Source of the DNA: Actinomycetota bacterium
GTDB taxonomy: Bacteria; Actinomycetota; Thermoleophilia; Solirubrobacterales; Thermoleophilaceae
Length of the DNA stretch: 32,013 bases
Direction of reading: 5' to 3'
Assembly: GCA_019246335.1 (NCBI GenBank)
Contig: JAFAQQ010000117.1
Coordinates: 1-32,013 of the forward strand
In this document: one piece after another, positions 8,254-15,947 of the stretch
Position numbering within the stretch: position 1 is the stretch's first letter
Layout of the letters: every line of letters starts with the position of its first letter
Translations under genes and position numbers: made by a program
Notes under the pieces: model-generated
Databases searched by the model: none
What the model was told of the DNA's origin: nothing
What the model saw: the letters and a program-made list of their open reading frames with translations, nothing else

Positions 8254-9129
8254 ATGGACGAGATCAGGTGGACCGAGCGTCCGCGTCTGCGCGACCCGCT
8301 CCTTGTCTGCGCCTTCAAGGGCTGGAACGACGCCGGCGAGGCCGCCAGCGCGGCGGTGGGCTTCCTGATGGACAGCTTCGACGCGACGCCGGTCGCCTCG
8401 ATCGACCCGGAGGAGTTCTACGACTTCACGGCTGTCCGCCCCACCGTCCAGCTGTCCGAGGGGCGCACGCGCGTCATCGAATGGCCCGAGAACGCGTTCC
8501 GCGCGGCGACGGTGTCGGGGGCCGACCACGACCTCCTGCTCTTCCAGGGCGCCGAGCCGTCGCTGCGCTGGCGACGGTTCACCGACCTCGTCCTTCACGT
8601 GAGCCGCGAGCTCGGAACCCGCATGGTGATAACGCTCGGAGCCCTCCTGGCGGACGTGCCGCATACGCGGCCGGTGCCGATGACCGGAATCGGCTCGGAC
8701 CAGGCGCTCGTCGAGCGGCTCGGGTTCGAGCGGTCGACCTACGAGGGCCCTACCGGGATCGTCGGAGTGCTCCACCACGCCTGTGCCCGCGCCGGCGTCC
8801 AGTCGGCTTCGCTGTGGGCGTCGGTTCCCCATTACGTGGCCGCGGCGCCGAACCCAAAGGCGGCGCTCGCTCTCGTCCGGGCGTTCGAGGGCGTCGCCGG
8901 CGTAGTGGTCGACGCAAGCGACCTCGAGGAGTCGGCCGAGAGCTACGAGCGGCAGGTGAACGCAGCCGTCGCGAGCGACCCTGAGGTCAAGAGCTTCGTG
9001 GAGCGCCTCGAGGAGACGGTCGACGAGAGCCAAGCCGACGTGACGCCCGAGCAGATCCCGTCCGCGGACGCGATCGCCCGCGACTTCCAGCGCTTCCTCC
9101 GCCAGCGCGGGCCCGGCGACCCCCCTTGA
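8254..9129 (+). CDS. PAC2-family protein (proteasome-assembly-chaperone-like)
   Basis: The 291-residue sequence opens with RLRDPLLVCAFKGWNDAGEAASAAVGFL, which fits the start of the PAC2 family. Further matches are IDPEEFYDFTAVRP, VITLGALLADVPHTRPVPMTG, YEGPTGIVGVLHHACARAGV and SLWASVPHYVAAAPNPKAALAL. In eukaryotes and archaea PAC2 relatives help assemble the proteasome. Actinobacterial members are widespread but their role is not established, and no proteasome gene is in this window. The acidic C-terminal tail (EERLEETVDESQ-type, about 235-265) is probably helical. No export signal is seen, so it is probably cytoplasmic. ATG 8254 matches the family N-terminus. The stop is four bases from the stop of the convergent 70-residue gene. 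Confidence 0.85.
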   Translation: MDEIRWTERPRLRDPLLVCAFKGWNDAGEAASAAVGFLMDSFDATPVASIDPEEFYDFTAVRPTVQLSEGRTRVIEWPENAFRAATVSGADHDLLLFQGAEPSLRWRRFTDLVLHVSRELGTRMVITLGALLADVPHTRPVPMTGIGSDQALVERLGFERSTYEGPTGIVGVLHHACARAGVQSASLWASVPHYVAAAPNPKAALALVRAFEGVAGVVVDASDLEESAESYERQVNAAVASDPEVKSFVERLEETVDESQADVTPEQIPSADAIARDFQRFLRQRGPGDPP

Positions 9130-9133
9130 GGCC

Positions 9134-9346
9134 CTAGCCGGTTATGAGGCGGCGGAGGCGGCCGGCGACGCCGAGCGGCTTCTCCTCGAGCGGAAAGCCG
9201 CTCTCGTCGTACTCGATGTCGGGCGGCCGGGCATACCCGCGGCCTGGGCGCACCTGGTCGAGCTTGCGCTGAAAGCGCCTCGCCCGGGTCACATCGTCGA
9301 AGGGCCTTCCGCGCGCTACGCGGTCCGGCCGTCGCTCCTGATCCAT
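9134..9346 (-). CDS. Hypothetical 70-residue protein
   Basis: I do not recognise a named family. The ATG at 9346 is preceded by GGAGGAGAG at good spacing, and the protein is strongly charged: an Arg-rich first half (RARRFQRKLDQVRPGRGYARP) and a second half with PPDIEYDESGFPLEEKPLGV ending in RLRRLITG. There is no membrane segment or signal peptide. The composition and acidic middle look like a real small soluble protein, not a GC-rich chance frame. It lies 109 bases downstream of the helicase/nuclease gene on the same strand and converges on the PAC2-family gene. Co-transcription with the helicase is possible, though the good ribosome site would serve independent translation. The frame extends further upstream, but the region before 9346 has no comparable start. 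Confidence 0.6.
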   Translation of the reverse strand: MDQERRPDRVARGRPFDDVTRARRFQRKLDQVRPGRGYARPPDIEYDESGFPLEEKPLGVAGRLRRLITG

Positions 9347-9455
9347 CTCTCTCCTCCGGCGTCGGGGGCCAACTCTGCGAACCCCACCCCCTCTGCGAGG
9401 CCACCTCCATCCTGCTGTTCCCGGAACCTGCGGACTTAATCCACCCGTACGGCGG

Positions 9456-12400
9456 CTACTTCTCGGCCGCCGGGCAGACGATCCGGTAGTCGCAGAACGA
9501 GCACAGCTCGTACGACGGGCGTGGCTCGAACCGGTGGGCCTGGATCCCCTCCGCGATCTGCGCGACGGCCCCCCGAACCCGCTCGAGCTCCTCCTCCGAG
9601 TGCTCCACGGGCACCTTGCGGTTGTCGAGCACGTAGTAGTAGCTCTGCGCGGTCGTGTCGAGGCCCCAGGCCTCACGCGCCCCCATCTGGTAGAGGGAGA
9701 GCTGCAGGTCCTCCCGCAGCTCCCGCGCGGTCTTCGCCTTCCCGGTCTTGTAGTCGATCAGCTCGTAGCTGCCGTCGGGCAGGCGATCCACCCGATCGAC
9801 CCGGCCGCGCAGCAGGTGCGGGCCAAGGCGGAAGGAGAAGCTCCGCTCGAAGGAGACCGGCTCCGTCTCGCGATCCCGGTCGGCCTCCCAGTAGCGGCGC
9901 AGAGCCTCGACCGCTCGCTCGCGGAACTGGACGTCGTCGTTCGCGTCGCCGAAGCCGGACCGGCGCCAGGCCGCCTCGAAGAGCTCCAGCAGCCGCTCGA
10001 GCGAGCCTCCACCCGTGGCGTGGTAGCGCTCGAGCACCTGGTGCACCGCGATCCCGAAGCGCTGGTTGATGGTGGGCTCCTCGGGGATCCGGAAGACGCG
10101 GGCGAACTTGTACTTCAGCGGGCACAGGCGGTAGGTCTCGATGTCCGATGCCGAGAGCGCGAGGCCGTCGCCCCGCCTGGGGATGAATGGCTCGAGCGTG
10201 TCCTCAGCACGGACCCCGATGGCCTCCCTGCGTCGGTGGTCGTCGGCGTCGCCGTCGAGCAGGTAGTCGTCGAGCGCGGAGAGCCTGAACAGCTCGCGCT
10301 GCTCGGCGCTCGCGCCCTGGAGCAGGAGCTCGTTCACCTCGGCGAGGGCGTCGCGCACGGTCTGCCCCTCCTTCGAGCGCTCGATCAGAGCGGCGAGCTT
10401 CAGGAGCTCGAGGTAGCGCGCGACCGCGTGCGAGACCTGCTGGTAGGTGTCGAGCCGCATCTCGCCGAGGCGGCCGGCGACCTGCCCGACCGTGTCGAGC
10501 AGCTCGTCGCGCATCATCCGGAAGGTGGAGTGAAGGCCCTCCGCCGGGCCGAACAGCTCCTCCTCGACCAGCTCGTACTCGCCGGCGCACGCCGCGCGGA
10601 CCTCCTCGAGCAGCGGCGAGGGCCGGGCTGCCGCGCCCTGCTCGCCGGTCTCCGCCCAGGACAGCACCAGGCTCCGGCGCGCGCGCGTCATCGCCACGTG
10701 GAGCAGCCGGCGCATCTCTGCCTCGTGCTCCGAGCGGGGGTCGCCGCCCGGCGGCAGCGTTTCCTTGACGAGCGCCGGCGGCACCGCATCCGCCTGCGGG
10801 CGAAGGGGGCCGGGGATCCGCGATGCCACGAGCCCCAGGACGATCACGTGGTCGAACTCCCGACCCTTGGCCGCGTGCATGGTCATCACGTGCACGGCGC
10901 CGGTGAGGTCGGGTGGCGAGGCCTCCTCCTCGGGGAGTCCCGCCTCCGCGACCGCCGCGAGGTAGCGCGCGAAGTCGCGCGAGGACGCCGAGGGCTCCCG
11001 GCGCACGAAGCCGTTGGCCACCTCGGCGAGCTTGGCGATGTTGACCAGGCGCTCCACCGTGTCGGCCTGGGCCGCGAAGACCTGCTGGCGGCGCAGCCCT
11101 ATTCGCTCGATCAGGCGGTGGACGAACCGGTCCGGGGCCATCTCCTCGAACGCCCGGCAGGCGGCGCGGTAGATCCGGAGGAAGGTGAACGCGCGATCGC
11201 GGCCCTCCGGAGACAGCTGCGGCGACTCGAGCGCCGCCTCGATGCCCGAGATCATGTCGAGCTTGCGCCGCCGGGCGAGCTGGGTGAGGCGGGCCACGTC
11301 CACGGGGCGAAGCTCGACGGGCGGCCTCGACAGGGCCCGAACGACCGCGTTCGAGTCGGCCGGGTCGGCCAGCAGCCGCAGCCAGGCGAGCACGTCGCGC
11401 ACCTCCGACCGCTGGAAGTACGCGGCGGCGCCCGCGAGCCGGAACGGGATCGCCCGCTCCTCGAGCGCCGAGCCGACCGCGGCGCCCTCGGACTTCACGG
11501 ACCTCACGAGCACGCAGATCTGGTCGGGCGCCACGCCGGCTGTGATCAGCCGCTCGGCCTCGGCCGCCACGCGCTGGGCCTGCGCCCGAGGCGACCGGCA
11601 CTGCCAGAACCGGACCTCCCCGCCCGCCCGGCCACGCAGCCGCTTGTCGATCCGGCCCGGGATCGGCGCGACCACCGCGTGGGCGGCGTCGAGAATCCGC
11701 CGCCCGGACCGGTGGCTGCGCTCGAGGGCGATCAGCTTCGCGTCCGGATACTCCCGGCGGAAGTCCGCGATGTTCTTCTGCGAGGCCCCCCGGAAGCGGT
11801 AGATCGCCTGGTCGTCGTCGCCCACCGCGGTCACGTTTCGGTGCTCCTGGCAGAGCAGCCGCAGGAGCATCCCCTGGGAGAAGTTCGTGTCCTGGAACTC
11901 GTCGACGAGCACGTGCCGGTACCGGGCCGCCACCCGCCGACGGACGTGCGGCTTCTCGTGCAGGAGCTCGAAGGAGCGAAGGATCAGGTCGCCGAAGTCG
12001 AGCGCGCCGCGCTCGGCGAGGAGGCGCTCGTGGTCCGCGTATGCGTGCGCGAACTCGAGCTCGCGATCGGCATGCGCCCGCTCTGCGTCGTCGCGCGCGG
12101 CGGCGGCCTCGGACTCGGCGTAGCGAAGGTACTCGGCGGGAGACACCATCTCGTCCTTGAGCCTGTCGATGCGGGAGACGAAGCTACCGACCAGCCGCGC
12201 CGGGTTCCCCCGGATCTCGTGGCGCCGGAGCGTGAGCTCGTCCAGGTGATCGAGCAGGATCGCCAGGCGGTCCGCCGGCGTGACCGGGACGAAGAAGGGA
12301 TCGACCCCGGCCTCGAGCGCCTCGTCCCGGAGCAGCCGGGCGCAGAAGGAGTGGAAGGTCGCCACCGGCAGCTCCTCCCAAGAGGTCTCGATCAGCGTCT

Positions 12401-12614
12401 CGAGCCGCTCGCGCATCTCGCCGGCCGCGGGGTTCGAGAACGTCAGCGCGAGGATGCAGTCGGCCGGAGTCCCCTCCGAGACGAGCCACGCGAAACGCTC
12501 GGTGACGACGCGCGTCTTGCCGGTCCCCGCCCCGGCCACGACGAGCAACGGGCCTCCCGGATGCGTCACAGCGTCGAGCTGGGAGGCGCTCAGCGCACCT
12601 GTCTGCGGCGGCAC
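9456..12614 (-). CDS. UvrD/Rep-type ATP-dependent DNA helicase with C-terminal PD-(D/E)XK Fe-S nuclease
   Basis: The 1052-residue protein begins with the Q motif (LSASQLDAVTH) and Walker A GAGTGKT (28-34). Later SF1A motifs are LTFSNPAAGEMRERL, DEFQDT (about 240), GDDDQAIYRFRGA, SHRSGRRIL, VMTMHAAKGREFDHV and VAMTRARRSL. The last 250 residues form a RecB-like nuclease: LCPLKYKF with the first Cys, ELIDYKTGK (about 951) with the catalytic Asp and Lys, QLSLYQ, and the closing CSFCDYRIVC that supplies three more Cys for a 4Fe-4S cluster as in AddB/AdnA-type proteins. It should unwind and degrade DNA ends in break repair. GTG 12614 starts just before the Q motif. An ATG at 12689 is also in frame, but it would overlap the divergent topoisomerase start. 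The promoter for either choice is unclear. Confidence 0.92.
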   Translation of the reverse strand: MPPQTGALSASQLDAVTHPGGPLLVVAGAGTGKTRVVTERFAWLVSEGTPADCILALTFSNPAAGEMRERLETLIETSWEELPVATFHSFCARLLRDEALEAGVDPFFVPVTPADRLAILLDHLDELTLRRHEIRGNPARLVGSFVSRIDRLKDEMVSPAEYLRYAESEAAAARDDAERAHADRELEFAHAYADHERLLAERGALDFGDLILRSFELLHEKPHVRRRVAARYRHVLVDEFQDTNFSQGMLLRLLCQEHRNVTAVGDDDQAIYRFRGASQKNIADFRREYPDAKLIALERSHRSGRRILDAAHAVVAPIPGRIDKRLRGRAGGEVRFWQCRSPRAQAQRVAAEAERLITAGVAPDQICVLVRSVKSEGAAVGSALEERAIPFRLAGAAAYFQRSEVRDVLAWLRLLADPADSNAVVRALSRPPVELRPVDVARLTQLARRRKLDMISGIEAALESPQLSPEGRDRAFTFLRIYRAACRAFEEMAPDRFVHRLIERIGLRRQQVFAAQADTVERLVNIAKLAEVANGFVRREPSASSRDFARYLAAVAEAGLPEEEASPPDLTGAVHVMTMHAAKGREFDHVIVLGLVASRIPGPLRPQADAVPPALVKETLPPGGDPRSEHEAEMRRLLHVAMTRARRSLVLSWAETGEQGAAARPSPLLEEVRAACAGEYELVEEELFGPAEGLHSTFRMMRDELLDTVGQVAGRLGEMRLDTYQQVSHAVARYLELLKLAALIERSKEGQTVRDALAEVNELLLQGASAEQRELFRLSALDDYLLDGDADDHRRREAIGVRAEDTLEPFIPRRGDGLALSASDIETYRLCPLKYKFARVFRIPEEPTINQRFGIAVHQVLERYHATGGGSLERLLELFEAAWRRSGFGDANDDVQFRERAVEALRRYWEADRDRETEPVSFERSFSFRLGPHLLRGRVDRVDRLPDGSYELIDYKTGKAKTARELREDLQLSLYQMGAREAWGLDTTAQSYYYVLDNRKVPVEHSEEELERVRGAVAQIAEGIQAHRFEPRPSYELCSFCDYRIVCPAAEK

Positions 12615-12687
12615 CGGACCTAGGATAAGCGCCGCCCGGCGGCCATCCGGCGTGCCCACCCTCGCCCGTCTGGGTAAATGGTCGGCC

Positions 12688-13734
12688 ATGGCACGGCTGC
12701 GCAGAGTCGACTGCTCGGGCCCCGGAATCCGGCGCCGCAGGCGCGGACGCGGTTTCGAGTTCGTCGACGAGGACGGCAACCGCGTCGACGAGCCGGAGGT
12801 GCTGGCGCGGATTGGCGAGCTCGTGATCCCACCAGCCTGGGACGAGGTCTGGGTCTGCCCCTATCCGCTCGGTCACATCCAGGCGACCGGGATCGACGCC
12901 CGGGGGCGGAAGCAGTACATCTACCACCCGCATTGGCGCGCGCGGCGCGACCAGCAGAAGTTCGATTCGATGATCGACTTCGCGCGCGCGCTGCCGCTCA
13001 TGCGCCGGCGCATCCGCCGCGACCTCGCGGACACCGAGATGAGCAGGCAGCGCGTGCTGGCGTGTGCCGTGCGCCTGCTCGACAGGGGGTTCTTTCGCGT
13101 CGGCGGCGAGGACTACGCGGTCGAGAACGAGACCTACGGCCTTGCCACGATGCTGAAGTCGCACGTGACCGTCGGCGGCGCCGAGCTGACCTTCGACTAC
13201 CCGGCGAAGAGCGGGCAGCGTCGCGTCCAATCCGTCGTCGACCCGGAGGTCGCGGAGATCGTCCGGGCGCTGAAACGGCGGCGCGGTGGCTCACCTGAGC
13301 TGCTCGCCTACCGTGAGGGCCGGCGGTGGGTCGACGTCAAGTCCGCCGAGATCAACGAGTACGTGAAGCGAGTCACCGGCGGTGACTTCTCGGCGAAGGA
13401 CTTCCGCACCTGGAACGCGACCGTGCTCGCCGCGGTCGCGCTCGCCGTCTCCGGGCCCGCCGCAACGGCGTCGAAAACCGCGCGCAAGCGGGCCAAGGTG
13501 CGCGCGGTGAAGGAGGTCGCCCATTACCTGGGCAACACCCCGGCCGTGGCCCGGGCGTCGTACATCGACCCCCGCGTCTTCGACCGATTCGACTCCGGCC
13601 TCACGATCGGCGGCGTCCTTCCCGAGGTTGCGGACTCGAGCGACATGGACTCGCTTCACGGCCCGATCGAGGAAGCCGTGCTGGACCTCATAGCCGCGGA
13701 CGAGTCCTCGCCCGCCGTCGAGAAGGTCGCCTGA
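12688..13734 (+). CDS. DNA topoisomerase IB (eukaryote/poxvirus type)
   Basis: The 348-residue protein matches bacterial topoisomerase IB in length and layout. The N-terminal domain holds GFEFVDEDGNRV, IPPAWDEVWVCPYPLGHIQATGIDARGRKQYIYHP and ARRDQQKFD. The catalytic domain contains KDFRTWNAT with Arg240, HYLGNTPAVARASYIDP with His279, and Tyr292 as the likely nucleophile. The family relaxes supercoils by a transient 3'-phosphotyrosyl link. The ATG at 12688 sits in a CCATGG whose reverse complement is a possible start of the divergent helicase. Three bases in (MARLRRV) the family N-terminus starts. The position next to a helicase/nuclease suggests a DNA-maintenance pair, but a functional link is only inferred. 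There is no terminator hairpin after the stop; the next gene begins 52 bases on. Confidence 0.93.
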   Translation: MARLRRVDCSGPGIRRRRRGRGFEFVDEDGNRVDEPEVLARIGELVIPPAWDEVWVCPYPLGHIQATGIDARGRKQYIYHPHWRARRDQQKFDSMIDFARALPLMRRRIRRDLADTEMSRQRVLACAVRLLDRGFFRVGGEDYAVENETYGLATMLKSHVTVGGAELTFDYPAKSGQRRVQSVVDPEVAEIVRALKRRRGGSPELLAYREGRRWVDVKSAEINEYVKRVTGGDFSAKDFRTWNATVLAAVALAVSGPAATASKTARKRAKVRAVKEVAHYLGNTPAVARASYIDPRVFDRFDSGLTIGGVLPEVADSSDMDSLHGPIEEAVLDLIAADESSPAVEKVA

Positions 13735-13786
13735 GTCGGCGCGGCCTCAGGTTTCGCGATTTTGGCCTGCGGGCACTCCTCTGCCC

Positions 13787-14443
13787 GTGGCTCGCACCGC
13801 GATCCTCGACATCGACGGCACCCTCGTCGACACCAACTACCAGCACGCGCTGGCCTGGTACCGGGCCTTCCGCCAGAGCGGGATCGTGCTGCCGATCTGG
13901 CGGATCCACCGGCACATCGGGATGGGCGGCGACCAGGTGATAGCGGCGCTCACCGACGAGCGAACCGAGGAGGAGAAGGGCGAGGAGATCCGCTCGGCCG
14001 AGAAGGCCCTTTACATGGCGATGATCGAGGAGGTCGAGCCGATGAGCGGCAGCCGCGACCTGATCAAACGCCTCAAGGACGGCGGCGCGACGGTGGTGCT
14101 GGCGAGCTCGGCGAAGGGGTCCGAGGTCGAGCATTACCTCGACCTGCTCGACGCTCGCGAGCTCGCCGACGACTGGACGATGTCGGACGACGTCGAGGCG
14201 ACCAAGCCGGAGCCCGACCTCGTGAAGGCGGCGCTCGAGAAGGCAGGGGCCGACGCCTCCGAAGCGGCGATGCTCGGCGACACCCCGTGGGACTGCGAAG
14301 CGGCAAGCCGGGCCGGCGTGCCGACCGTGGCGCTGATGACCGGCGGGTTCTCGGAGGCCGAGCTGAGGGACGGCGGGGCGGTCGCGGTGTTCGAGTCGAT
14401 CCCGGAGCTGATCGAGCGGATGGACGAGACGCCGCTCGCCTGA
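13787..14443 (+). CDS. HAD-family hydrolase (phosphatase-like)
   Basis: All four HAD motifs are present in 218 residues: motif I DIDGTLVD (Asp8, Asp10), motif II ASSAKG (Ser/Thr), motif III Lys in ATKPEPD, and motif IV MLGDTPWDCEAA with the metal-binding Asp pair. The helical cap between motif I and II (about 15-85) is the C1 type of phosphoglycolate phosphatase/beta-phosphoglucomutase relatives. It probably removes phosphate from a small metabolite in the cytoplasm; the substrate is not inferable. GTG 13787 is three codons before the first conserved strand. It follows topoisomerase IB by 52 bases and precedes the epimerase gene by 51, all rightward, so a common transcript is possible. Codon use resembles its neighbours. 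Confidence 0.88.
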   Translation: MARTAILDIDGTLVDTNYQHALAWYRAFRQSGIVLPIWRIHRHIGMGGDQVIAALTDERTEEEKGEEIRSAEKALYMAMIEEVEPMSGSRDLIKRLKDGGATVVLASSAKGSEVEHYLDLLDARELADDWTMSDDVEATKPEPDLVKAALEKAGADASEAAMLGDTPWDCEAASRAGVPTVALMTGGFSEAELRDGGAVAVFESIPELIERMDETPLA

Positions 14444-14494
14444 CAGGCACGCGGCGGCGGTTAGCGGCGGTACGCGCCGGGGTAGTGCCAGGGC

Positions 14495-15547
14495 ATGCGG
14501 GTGGTGGTCGTCGGCGCGACGGGGAACGTGGGCACGAGCGTGCTGCGCGCGCTAGCCGACGAGCCCCAGGTCGAATCCGTGCTCGGGATCGCCCGACGAA
14601 GCCCGCCCCTGGTGTGGCCGAAGGTCTCCTGGGCTCGGGCGGACATATCGCGCGACGAACTGCGCCCGCACTTCGAAGGCGCCGACGCGGTGGTGCACCT
14701 GGCGTGGCTCATCCAGCCCTCCCGCGACATGGCGACGCTCCGCGCGACGAATGTCGAGGGCAGCCAGCGGGTGTTCCACGCGGCCGGGGCCGCGGGCGTG
14801 CGGGCGGTCGTCTACGCGTCGTCGGTCGGCGCCTACTCGCCGGGGCCGAAGGATCGCCGCGTGGACGAGGGCTGGCCGACCGACGGCATCGAGTCGTCGT
14901 TCTACTCGCGTCACAAGGCCGAGGTCGAGCGCCAGCTCGACCGGTTCGAGCTGGAGTTCCCGGACGTTCGTGTCGTGCGCCTGCGCCCGGGCCTGATCTT
15001 CAAGCGAGAGGCGGCCGCGGAGATCCGCCGCTACTTCGTGGGGCCGCTGCTGCCGGGCCTCCTGATTCGGGAACCGCTGATCCCGGTCGTGCCGGACGTG
15101 CCGGGCCTACGGTTCCAGGCGGTCCATTCCTTCGACGTGGGGAACGCCTACCGGCTCGCGCTGGTGCGCGACGTGCGCGGGGCCTTCAACATCGCCGCCG
15201 ACCCGGTGCTCGACCCCGATGAGCTCGCCGATCTCCTCGGCGCGCGGAAGGTCCCCTTGCCTGCGGAAGCCCTGCGGGCCGCGGCCGGCGCGACCTGGCG
15301 GATGCGCCTGCAGCCCTCGCCGGTCGGATGGGTCGACATGGCGCTCGGCGTCCCGCTGCTCGACACGACCCGCGCGCGGGAAGAGCTCGGCTGGGAGCCG
15401 CGATGGAGCTCGCGCGACGCCTTGCTCGACCTCCTGCACGGCCTGCGCGACGGCTCCGGAGTGGACACGCCCCCGCTCGACCCCCGTGCCGGCGGACCGC
15501 TCAGGATGCGCGAGATCCTGACCGGGGTCGGCGGCCGCTCGGCCTAG
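14495..15547 (+). CDS. NAD-dependent epimerase/dehydratase (extended SDR)
   Basis: The 350-residue protein begins with the Rossmann motif VVVVGATGNVG (G7-x-x-G10-x-x-G13). It keeps the active-site set of the extended short-chain dehydrogenases: VYASSVGAYS and Tyr137-x3-Lys141 (YSRHK). The middle region RLRPGLIF and the later HSFDVGNAYRLAL and FNIAADPVL match the NAD-dependent epimerase/dehydratase family that modifies nucleotide sugars or related substrates. No export signal is seen. The last 100 residues hold LDTTRAREELGWEPRWSSRDALLDLL, which is typical of this family's C-terminus. The ATG at 14495 is the natural start. It is followed by a strong hairpin (15583-15605) after the stop. The substrate cannot be named. 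Confidence 0.87.
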   Translation: MRVVVVGATGNVGTSVLRALADEPQVESVLGIARRSPPLVWPKVSWARADISRDELRPHFEGADAVVHLAWLIQPSRDMATLRATNVEGSQRVFHAAGAAGVRAVVYASSVGAYSPGPKDRRVDEGWPTDGIESSFYSRHKAEVERQLDRFELEFPDVRVVRLRPGLIFKREAAAEIRRYFVGPLLPGLLIREPLIPVVPDVPGLRFQAVHSFDVGNAYRLALVRDVRGAFNIAADPVLDPDELADLLGARKVPLPAEALRAAAGATWRMRLQPSPVGWVDMALGVPLLDTTRAREELGWEPRWSSRDALLDLLHGLRDGSGVDTPPLDPRAGGPLRMREILTGVGGRSA

Positions 15548-15947
15548 ATCGTCCAGCTTCGGACCCTGCCGACGGACCGGAGAGGCGGGGCCGCTCGCCC
15601 CGCCTCCCGAGCCCTTGGAGGTGAGGGGAAACCTCCGTCAGTGGGCGGGTGGGTACACCGCTGATACCGCCCACGCTCGTTGCAGGGAGGACCACGGCGG
15701 GGGCGGCGCGGCACATCTCTGGCGCAGCCGCCCGTCGCCTGGTCGTGCACCTCCCTCAGCGCCTCGCCGGCAAGGCGCTCCAGCAGTCTCCTGGTTCCGG
15801 CTCCCTCTCAGGGCCAATGCCTTCACTCCTCCTTGAGCAGCCGTCGCCGCCTCCCGTGTGGAAGCCCCTCGCGCGGCCGGGCATCTCTATGTAGGGGTAC
15901 TACGTGGTGGTACCCCGCCACGGCCCCGGCTAGTCCTGGCCGCGCGA
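15548..15947. other. Gene-free, hairpin-rich intergenic region (possible structured RNA)
   Basis: This 400-base stretch lies between two convergent genes and contains no convincing coding region on either strand. It has an unusual density of perfect inverted repeats. Beyond the first hairpin (15583-15605), there are GGAGGT/ACCTCC (15617-15622, 15631-15636), GTGGGCGG/CCGCCCAC (15641-15648, 15667-15674), AGCGCCT/AGGCGCT (15758-15764, 15773-15779) and GGGGTAC/GTACCCC (15894-15900, 15910-15916). A longer imperfect pairing, GGGAGG to CCTCCC (about 15685 to 15756), encloses further matches. Such order suggests a folded RNA or an overlapping terminator set. It did not match what I recall of RNase P RNA, tmRNA, SRP RNA or cobalamin and c-di-GMP riboswitches. 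The strand is unknown. Confidence 0.4.
15583..15605 (+). terminator. Strong hairpin after the epimerase gene
   Basis: AGGCGGGG (15583-15590) pairs perfectly with CCCCGCCT (15598-15605) over a seven-base loop, 35 bases after the epimerase stop. It has no T-tract but is the best terminator candidate for the rightward 12688-15547 gene group. Confidence 0.5.

Noticed and set aside
9534-12623. A 1029-codon open frame rightward, antisense to the helicase gene
   Set aside because: It lacks any recognisable domain and mirrors the high third-position GC of the opposite strand. The leftward frame has all the helicase and nuclease motifs.
15638-15826. A leftward 62-codon frame with AAGGAGGA just before its GTG
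   Set aside because: The ribosome site touches the start codon, the product is low-complexity Arg/Pro/Ala, and it overlaps the hairpins of the intergenic region.
15894-15925. GGTGGTACC followed by CGCC, resembling the T-box core
   Set aside because: There is no aminoacyl-tRNA synthetase or amino-acid gene downstream on that strand, and the sequence is more simply one arm of the GGGGTAC/GTACCCC hairpin. No specifier stem was recognised.
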